The position numbers and the translations under genes are program-made. From Piezodorus guildinii (taxonomy: Eukaryota > Arthropoda > Insecta > Hemiptera > Pentatomidae): a DNA stretch of 64,000 bases. Under the pieces are notes generated by a model. It worked only from the letters and a program-made list of their open reading frames with translations. It made no database searches and was not told the DNA's origin. The DNA is taken from positions 19,616,635 to 19,680,634 of the forward strand of contig CM041294.1 of the NCBI GenBank assembly GCA_023052935.1. The letters run 5' to 3'. Below, piece by piece: positions 56,731 through 64,000 of the stretch; within the stretch, counting starts at the first letter, position 1, and every line of letters begins with the position of its first letter.

Positions 56731-57262
56731 GCTTACTGATTGTTTAAATATTTTTTTCACTTCAATGTATTGAATAAATAACGCCGTTATATTATAAAGC
56801 TCAGTTTTATACTCTTTATGAATAAATTATTCAGCCTCCAGCGATCTTGAAGGCTGTTCCCCTAGAGTGCAGGAGCTAAAAGGGCAAGAGAGCCCCTGAG
56901 ACGGAAAATTGCGACGAGGGCGTGTTTACTGCCTGTAAATGAGTTTATCTGCCCCCTTCCCTGGACCTAATTGCGACTCCTCTCCATCAGGAAAATCGCC
57001 TTATCGCAGCCAATACCTCTGTCAGCTGATGGCATCCTCAATTTGTTTAGCACTCTAATAATTCCATGCAGTAATTGTTCATTGAAGCCGAGGAAATGGA
57101 CACGTAATTGCGTTTCACTTTATAAATACTTTCGTAATGCTGTGAGTATCCGTTTAGACAGCTAATTAAGATCTAATATGGAAAAGCAGATGGGTAACAA
57201 TTTATTTGAAGTATTGCGAACTCTAAGAGACATTTAAGTGCTTACGATTGCTTTCATTCCTG
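56731..57262. other. Intergenic, unique GC-normal block
   Basis: 56840-57180 is markedly less AT-rich than the flanks, with no repeat or exon recognised (see findings). Confidence 0.45.
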
Positions 57263-57269
57263 ATGGATC

Positions 57270-57275
<6 letters not shown>

Positions 57276-57308
<33 letters not shown>

Positions 57309-57313
57309 ATATA

Positions 57314-57382
<69 letters not shown>
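57276..57382. repeat. (TC)n(TA)n microsatellite
   Basis: About 14 TC units, a short spacer, then about 30 TA units. Confidence 0.95.
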
Positions 57383-57387
<5 letters not shown>

Positions 57388-57839
57388 AAACCACGATTTT
57401 TGGTTTCCGCGAACTCGTTTTAAGCCACTGGATGGATTTCGATACGGTTTTTACTATAATTTAGGGCATTATATCCTGAAGTTTAAATATTAAAATACAT
57501 TGTAATTAAGTTTTTATTTAAAAGGGAAAAATACATTTTTTGTTACTAAGTCATCAAAAACTTATTCCTGTCGAGTCGAGAGTATATACCGTTGAAAGGG
57601 CAAGATTTTAGAAAAACAAAAAATGCAAGAAGTCTTACAAGTTCATATAGAGTTGTTGTAAGCCCATAAACTTATGAACATATGTTATTGGTAAAGATGG
57701 ATTGTAGAGTAGCTCAATGTTGGCAACCTCGTACAGTATCCTACAAGATGCACTCGTATTCTTTCATTCAGTATGCAAGGTTTAAGAAACAATATCAAGA
57801 ACCGAATTGTACAGAACATAGAATATAATAGAAGCAACA
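57383..57839. other. Intergenic sequence
   Basis: No recognised gene; precedes the 5' truncation point of the I-type LINE. Confidence 0.4.
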
Positions 57840-60800
57840 AGCTGGCCTAGAGTGGCACTACCTTACTCCCATATGTCCACATAATCTGGACATTGATAGA
57901 GGATGCCAAGCCATAACAGAAGTCATTCTCTTGGCCGCTGAAGCTTCCATACCCAAAACCAAAGGATTTTCCAAACGACCATCTGTCCCTTGGTTCAATA
58001 AAGAGTGCAAAGAAGCAATAAAAAATCGCAGAAAAGCTTTTTATAAATTTAGAAAAAATATGAGTCCTGCAAACCTTATCGAATATAAAAAGCAAAGATC
58101 AATAAGTAGAAGAACATTGAACTGTAATAAAAGGGACTCATGGAAATCTTTTGTAGAATCTATCAATTCTTCAACTCCGGCTAATATAATTTGGAATAAA
58201 ATTAGGAAGATCAAAGGAATAGGTTCTCCAACGGTATACACATTATTAATAAATGAGAAATTGTGTGACGATCCCGAAGTAGTAGGAAATAGTTTTGCTG
58301 ATTATTATTCAGAAATATATAATGAGCCGACAGCTAGCGGGCGTGCAGAGAATCTCGACTTCTCAACCTCAGATACGAATTTGGTCTACAATACGCCATT
58401 CACGATGTGGGAGCTTCAGACTGTGTTAAAGAGTGTTAAGGGTTCTTCACCAGGCCCTGATAATATCCACTACTCCATGATTCAACACCTTCCGAACAAC
58501 ACATTAACCTGGCTACTAAATTATTATAATCATATTTGGGAGACTGCCGATTTTCCTGACGTCTGGCGCCAATCAGAGGTGATTCCAATTTTGAAAAATG
58601 GTCAAGATAAGAGATACCCTACAAGCTACAGGCCAATTTTCTTAACCAGCTGCTTGTGCAAAGTTATTGAACGAATGGTAAATAAAAGACTTACCTGGAT
58701 CCTGGAAAACAATAATTACATACAAAATTTTCAGTGTGGATTCCGTAAAGGTAGATCCACAATGGATCATTTAGTTCAAATGGAGGCGGAACTCCAATAC
58801 ACATTTATTCAGGATGAACAAGCCATCGCTATCTTCTTTGACATGCACAAGGCATTCGACAAAACCAATATTAATTTAATCCTAAAAAAGTTAATGTCGC
58901 TAGGATTCCGAGGTAACATGCCAAACTTCATTTGTAAATTTCTTAGCCATCGCTATTTCAAAGTTCGAGTAGGGAATTCGTTGTCCATGCCACATGAACA
59001 AAGAAATGGTGTCCCACAAGGTTGCGTTCTTAGCACAACGCTTTTCATTCTCGCAATCAGTGACCTGGCCACCAATTTACCTCGTGGAGTCAAACCAATG
59101 CTGTTTGTAGACGATCTGGCAATCTTCTGTCGATCCAAAGATTTGCTATCGATAACAGATGTTACAAACTTCATTAAACCGATTAAACGAGTGGTCACAA
59201 AACTCTGGACTGAAGTTTTCGGAAGCTAAAACAAAATGTTTGTATTTCAGTAGAAGAAGAAATCTCCCCGACCTACCAGACCTCTTACTTAACAACGTCC
59301 CTTTACCCTACGTAAATAGTTGTAGATTCTTGGGATTGGAATTTGATAGACGCCTTACGTGGGAAAATCACATAAAATCTCTGAAAGAAAAATGTTTAAA
59401 AAAACTTAATATACTTAAAGTCTTAACTGGAAGAAGTTGGGGTGCAGATCGCATCACTTTACTCAAGATATACTTATCAATAATATGTACAAAGATGGAG
59501 TATGGCTGCTTTGTCTTTGGCTCGGCAAAAAGGGACAATCTGGCTAAACTCGATGTAGTACACCATGCAGGCATACGAATTGCTACAGGAGCTTTCAGGA
59601 CCAGCCCTTCTCTAAGTCTTTGTGCAGAATCTGGCTTACCACACTATCCTACCGACGCGATAAATTGGCCATAAACTATATCACAAAATTAATCACACAA
59701 GCTACTCACCCTGCTCATGTATACATCTTTAAATCCAAATATTCGGCGAAATTTCAACTAAAGACCAACCCAACCTTACCATTAGCAGAAAGAATGTCGT
59801 CCGTTGTTAACGAGTTAAAATTAATCAATATAACATCCATAGAAAACAAAACACCACCATGGACATTTCTGAAACCCCATGTATATCTTGAGTTGGCTAA
59901 ATATAGTAAACAAAATTCCAAATTAATAAATTTTAAAGACCGCTTTGAGAAGATAATCAGCGCATTGCCCAGCCACAACTTAATTTTCACAGATGGTTCT
60001 AAATCAGACTCATCCACTGGCTCAGCTTTCGTCGCATCAAAATGCACCTACAAGTCGAAACTACATCAATATTGTTCCGTATATACAGCTGAAGTGAATG
60101 CGATCGCAACGGCCCTTGATTATTCCAGAACACTCCCAATAGAGAACTTCACCATAGCCTCAGATTCATTGAGCGCTCTAAAAGCACTACAGAATATGCA
60201 TTCCAGTCATCCAGGAATTTTAAGAATCCTGGAATTAACCAAAGTAATGGCTGAAAATGGGAAAAGAATCAATTATGTGTGAATACCAGGTCACATGGGG
60301 ATAAGAGGGAATGAAATGGCAGATAAGGCTGCTAAAGAGGCTCTCACTCTCCCTGGTCGTGGTAGGGCACTGCTCACACCATCAGAGCTAGCACGCCCTC
60401 TTATAGAAAATTTATGGAAGAAATGGGACGAAGCATGGAAAAACAGTTATCCAAGCAAATTGAAAACCATTAAGAAAGAAGTAAAGTATTGGAAAACCTC
60501 AAATCGCAGCAACCGCAGGGAGGAGGTGGTCTTGGCCCGCTTGAGAATAGGGCACACAAGGTTAACACATGGGCATTTAATATGTAAAGAGTTGCCCCCA
60601 AGATGTCAGCATTGTAGGGAAATCCTAACAATTACCCATGTGTTCGAGGAATGTCCCTTCTACACTAGACAACTGGACCAAAAGGGAATACCTCACAATG
60701 TCGCGGTTGCATTAGGAAACGATGAGAATAGAATTGACCAATTAATGTGCCTCCTTTCTGAAATGGACTTTTATAAGAGGATTTGAGGACTTACTTTATG

Positions 60801-61385
60801 TTTATTTATTTCTATTTATCTTTATTATTATTTTTTTTCCTTGAATATTGTCTACTAATATAACTTGATATATGTTTATTTTTTACTAACGTTGTCGTAT
60901 TTATTTTTTATTATAGATTATTCTTATTCTTATTATCTGTTTTAATCAATATTATTATTTAATATTGAAAAAAAAAAAAAAATGTTTTTCTAAATTAATT
61001 TTCTAAAATGAGCGTATCCGGCACTATTTATGAGTGTATTATTTGTAAATTATGTATTATCTGTATGTATGTATTCATGTATTATGGATGTATTACTTAT
61101 TATGTATATGATTATTGTCTATTATGTATTATTATTTGTTCATAATGTATTCGTTCATTTTGTATTATTATTATTTGTTTTAGTGTATTATTATCATTTG
61201 TTATATTGGTTCATTATTTATTTTAATTAATATTATTATTTAATATTTCAACTAAAGCCATAATTGTCTGTTTTTAAAAAACGTGTATCTTATAGTGAGT
61301 TAGGTATTATATATCTAAGTGTATCTTATACTGAGTGTATCTGGCACTGATGACCAAGATGTTTTGTGCCAATAAATAAAACAAA
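57840..61385 (+). pseudogene. I-type LINE: reverse transcriptase and RNase H, broken
   Basis: Starts in the linker after the endonuclease (CQAITEVILLAAEASIPKT, WFNKECKEAIKNRRKAFYKF). RT: GSSPGPDNIHYSMIQHLP, EVIPILKNGQD, SYRPIFLTSCLCKVIERM, FQCGFRKGRSTMDHL, IFFDMHKAFDKTN (first Asp), RNGVPQGCVLSTTLF and MLFVDDLAIFC (the usual YADD is FVDD). A frameshift at about 59160-59200 and another at about 59640 move the frame. RNase H (59950-60340): IFTDGSKSDSSTGSAF, the VYTAEVNAIATAL glutamate, IASDSLSALKAL and GNEMADKAAKEA, with a TGA at 60280-60282 where relatives have Trp (WIPGH). The end carries a CQHCRE..H..EC zinc-type motif and a stop at 60784-60786. The 3' untranslated region runs to about 61385. 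Four lesions or fewer, so a fairly young copy. Confidence 0.9.
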
Positions 61386-61554
61386 AACCAAAAACCTTAC
61401 TCCCAACTCTCCCCACTCTTGTTATCCCCCTTCCTTGTTTTCATTTACTATATTTATATTTTAATAATTATTTGTGACTTATTATTTTGGTTGTAATACA
61501 AACATGGCCGATAAAGAAGACATTAACATTTCACGATTTTTTATTTTTTTTTTA

Positions 61555-61775
61555 TTTTTATTTTATTTTTTGTCCACCTCTACCTCGCCTTTGAAGGCTA
61601 TATGGAGGTTTCTCGGACCAGGGTTTGAGGGCAGGGGGATTAAAGTCCCCCCTGGTACCAAGAGTCGAACTCGTAATTTTTTGGTTTCAACGTAATGGTC
61701 ATCTAATAGCTAGACAACGCGTGTTTTTTTTTAAAACGCGCGCTAACCCACTCGGCCACCCCGCGCCCAACCTTT
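61555..61775 (-). mobile_element. tRNA-derived SINE, family 3 (Leu-like head)
   Basis: The - strand head reads GGGCGCGGGGTGGCCGAGTG then GGTTAGCGCGC (A box) and GAGTTCGACTC (B box), with a long insertion between them. The body has GGTACCAGGGGGGACTTTAA. Only one copy is seen in the window, so SINE status is inferred from the non-tRNA tail. Confidence 0.6.
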
Positions 61776-61829
61776 CACTAGTAAGTTTCTTCATTCCATT
61801 GAATATCAACTTTGGTTATCACATTGAGC

Positions 61830-62160
61830 ATTGCCGCCTGTTCACCCACTTGGCCACCCGCCCTCCCCCCTCCTCAAACTAAAGGTTGTAAATTCGAATT
61901 CCAGTCCTATCTGGGCATTTAAAAGGGAATAATTATTTAAAGCGCGATTCACTCACAGCTCTCTCTTTGCCTTCCTCCCCCTCCCCCTCCTTTGTGAGTA
62001 ACGTCAGCCGATGGTTACGTGTCATACTTAATCGCGGTGTGATCTCAGAGGACAGAAAAATAAAAATAATGGAAGAGACACAAATCATACAGGGCATGTT
62101 AGAAATAGGGGGCAAGGATGTACCCAACTGCTCCTCCACACGGTCTTCATTTATTCCTTC
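61830..62160 (+). mobile_element. SINE, family 1 relative
   Basis: AAATTCGAATTCCAGTCC (B-box-like), ATTTAAAAGGGAATA, GATTCACTCACAGCTCTCTC and GTGAGTAACGTCAGCC follow the block order of 38690-38981. The A-box part is diverged and the 3' tail (GACAGAAAAATAAAAATAAT) differs, so it may be a subfamily with another tail. Confidence 0.55.
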
Positions 62161-62358
62161 AATTTAGAATTAATTAAGAAGATCTATCTTCTAGCCGCAT
62201 TCTAATGTAAATTTCAGCTGTACCTTTTTGTAAGCTAATCTGTTACTATTGTATATCAGATAATAAGTTCACTACAGAAACGAAAAAAAAAAAAAAAAAC
62301 TATTGTGCGCATGTTGGTAGATTTTAAAGTTTGTAAATCGTTGTATATTATTTCATTT
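62161..62358. other. Intergenic sequence
   Basis: AT-rich with an A-run at 62283. No gene. Confidence 0.4.
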
Positions 62359-62670
62359 TTACTTTCACTTACTATATATAGTAAGGGGAAGTATTGCGAT
62401 CGTGAAAATTTTCGAATTCCAGTTTTCAACGGAAATACACGTTTTAGGGTCCCCTGAGTCCAAATACCCAAGTCCCGCAAAAAGGTCTGTGTGTGTGGTA
62501 ACTCCCGGGCGGAAACGGTAACTCCTATGAAACTGAAATTTCATATTTAAGACAATTATACGCCCGAGACGTGACAAAACTTTTTTCATCAAAATGAGCT
62601 TACCAGAAGAGGCACTTTATACCATGCATTTTCTCGAAAACGGTAACGACGATTTTGATTAAACTCTTAA
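62359..62670 (-). mobile_element. Helentron-like element, 3' part
   Basis: Begins ACTTTCACTTACTATATATA at 62361 with the full palindrome and continues to GACGATTTTGATTAAACTC with a short internal deletion near 62638. The 5' half is missing. Confidence 0.8.
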
Positions 62671-62744
62671 AAGGTGCATCAGCTGCTGAATGGCCGAGTT
62701 TAAACTCGCACAGAAATATTACTCGAAAATCGCGTGTTTCCATG

Positions 62745-62935
62745 TTCATATTTGGAGGTATACTAAAAAGTGGGTAACTGATTGGGAAGCTAATGTTTAT
62801 AATACAAAGGTAGAGGATTAGTAACTGTTTACTTTAAATATGTAAACATTGGATGAAAACAACAGAGACATGCAAAATCCTTTGTATTTCAGAAACTATA
62901 AAAACGGACATTTCATGTGAAAAAAACCCAATACC
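62745..62935 (-). mobile_element. Mariner element end fragment
   Basis: Matches 32431-32612 of the mariner (TTGGAGGTATACTAAAAAG, GTAACTGATTGGGAAGCTAA, AAAACGGACATTTCATGTGA, then AACCCA). Confidence 0.85.
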
Positions 62936-63367
62936 TTCAGTCGTTTGGCCCTAGTTTACTTTACATTGGATTTCATTTTGAAGCAGACGTCGATATGAAC
63001 CATTGCGGATTTAATCAAATTTTGGATTCTGTTTGGAAACCGTCCGCTCGCTTGCAATCGGACGGAGTACTATCTAATCCGTATTCATTTAAAGGAATAT
63101 TTAGTACCTTTGGAAAATGATGAACTTCTGGGATATGACCTAACCTCTCTTCTATCAAAAAATAAAAAATGTTGGATAACAAGGGGTTGTTTCTTATTCC
63201 CTTTGTGAATCGGTGAAGAACAACCTGAAAGGTCGCTAGAAAATCAGTTTAGGGCTAAGTAGGGCGCCCAATGCAATATTAATAGATTCCTTTTTCCTCT
63301 TCTGCTTATATTCGGGGAAAACTGGAAGGAACGTTCTGCAGCTTCATCGTAACAACTGAAACGGTTT
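62936..63367. other. Intergenic sequence
   Basis: Moderate GC at 62940-63110 with a short open frame of no recognised family. No gene is claimed. Confidence 0.35.
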
Positions 63368-64000
63368 TTTACTTTCACTTACTATATATAGTAAGGAGAA
63401 GTATTGCGATCGTGAAAATTTTCGAATTCCAGTTTTCAACGGAAATACACTTTTTAGGGTCCCCTGAGTCCAAATAGCAAAGTCCCGCAAAAAGGTCTGT
63501 GTGTGTGGTAACTCCCGGGCGGAAACGGTAAGTCCTATGAAACTGAAATTTCATATTTAAGACAACTATACGCCCGAGACGTGACAAAACTTTTTTCATC
63601 AAAATGAGCTTACCAGAAGAGGCACTTTATACCATGCATTTTGCACCTTTTTTCGATTTTCTCAAAAACGGTTCCGACGATTTTGATTAAACTCGCTATA
63701 TCGATGTAAAATTAAATGGGCTTTAATATCATGTAGGTTTTATTTGGATAAAAATGGTCTGACAGGGCTTAAATACCGATATTTTAAATTGTCTTCCCCT
63801 AAAGTACCTTTAATTTTGTAGATTCAGTAATAATAACTAGATTATCTTGTTAACGCTGATGAGAAACCGGTAAATATATAAATTGAATAAATTCGATACC
63901 CAACTAAAGGAGAAAACAGAAAAAATATTTTTTAATGTAATTTTTCGTTTTTGAACATAAGAGCAGTAATATACATGTATGACATGCTGTTGGAAAGCTA
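63368..64000 (-). mobile_element. Helentron-like element, runs off the window
   Basis: Starts with the terminal palindrome block and matches 44562-45200 at high identity by eye, up to the window end. Its 5' end lies outside. Confidence 0.8.

Noticed and set aside
57248..57493. Open frame with LSLSLS and IYIYIY runs
   Set aside because: Pure translation of the (TC)n(TA)n microsatellite.
62917..63120. 67-codon + strand frame after the mariner end
   Set aside because: No recognised motif, starts inside the mariner terminus, and no splice or promoter context.

Overview
The window is AT-rich eukaryotic DNA, most likely from an insect; a hemipteran is possible but cannot be shown from the sequence. 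The reasons are spliced genes with GT-AG introns, an insect-type secreted lipase, a C-type lysozyme-like gene, and many non-LTR retrotransposons (LINEs), tRNA-derived SINEs, mariner and other inverted-repeat elements, and long (TA)n and (A)n tracts. No bacterial genes, rRNA genes or CRISPR arrays were seen.

Only one host gene looks intact: a seven-exon, 338-residue pancreatic-lipase-family gene on the + strand (36665-49626), with all reading phases joining, a full Ser-Asp-His triad, a TATA-like promoter and a poly(A) signal. Its four long introns (about 2.5-3.2 kb each) are filled with mobile elements. A second host locus (7256-15388, + strand) carries pieces of a C-type lysozyme-like gene. 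It has lost both catalytic acids and several disulphide cysteines, and two exon junctions do not keep frame, so it is either a non-enzymatic lysozyme-like protein not fully resolved here or a pseudogene.

The rest is mainly transposable elements. 0-5 kb: Jockey-type and RTE-like LINE ends and a third LINE 3' end. 5-7 kb: a TA-flanked inverted-repeat element with a LOA-type LINE inside. 7.6-10.1 kb: RTE-like and CR1-like LINE remnants. 11.8-12.6 kb: an inverted-repeat DNA element. 15.6-20.6 kb (- strand): a Ty3/Gypsy integrase remnant, then a LOA-type LINE with an intact 1197-residue ORF2 (endonuclease, RT, RNase H) and a 5'-truncated ORF1 joined to it by a TAATG stop/start overlap. 21.8-31.1 kb: CR1-like LINEs, one nested in an RTE-like LINE, plus SINEs and a large palindrome. 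31.8-36.2 kb: an internally deleted mariner, Jockey pieces and one full Helentron-like element. 50.8-56.7 kb: Jockey copies, one nested in a Helentron-like element. 57.8-61.4 kb: an I-type LINE with RT and RNase H broken by a few mutations. 61.5-64 kb: SINEs, mariner ends and Helentron-like copies.

The most unusual structures are: a Helentron-like non-autonomous family with asymmetric terminal inverted repeats and a perfect terminal palindrome (at least ten copies or pieces, several in lipase introns); the lysozyme-like locus; four exact-length 31-residue repeats in the LOA ORF1; a 50-bp-arm near-perfect palindrome flanked by a 13-bp direct repeat; and a GC-rich coding-like fragment abutting a mariner end within a lipase intron.
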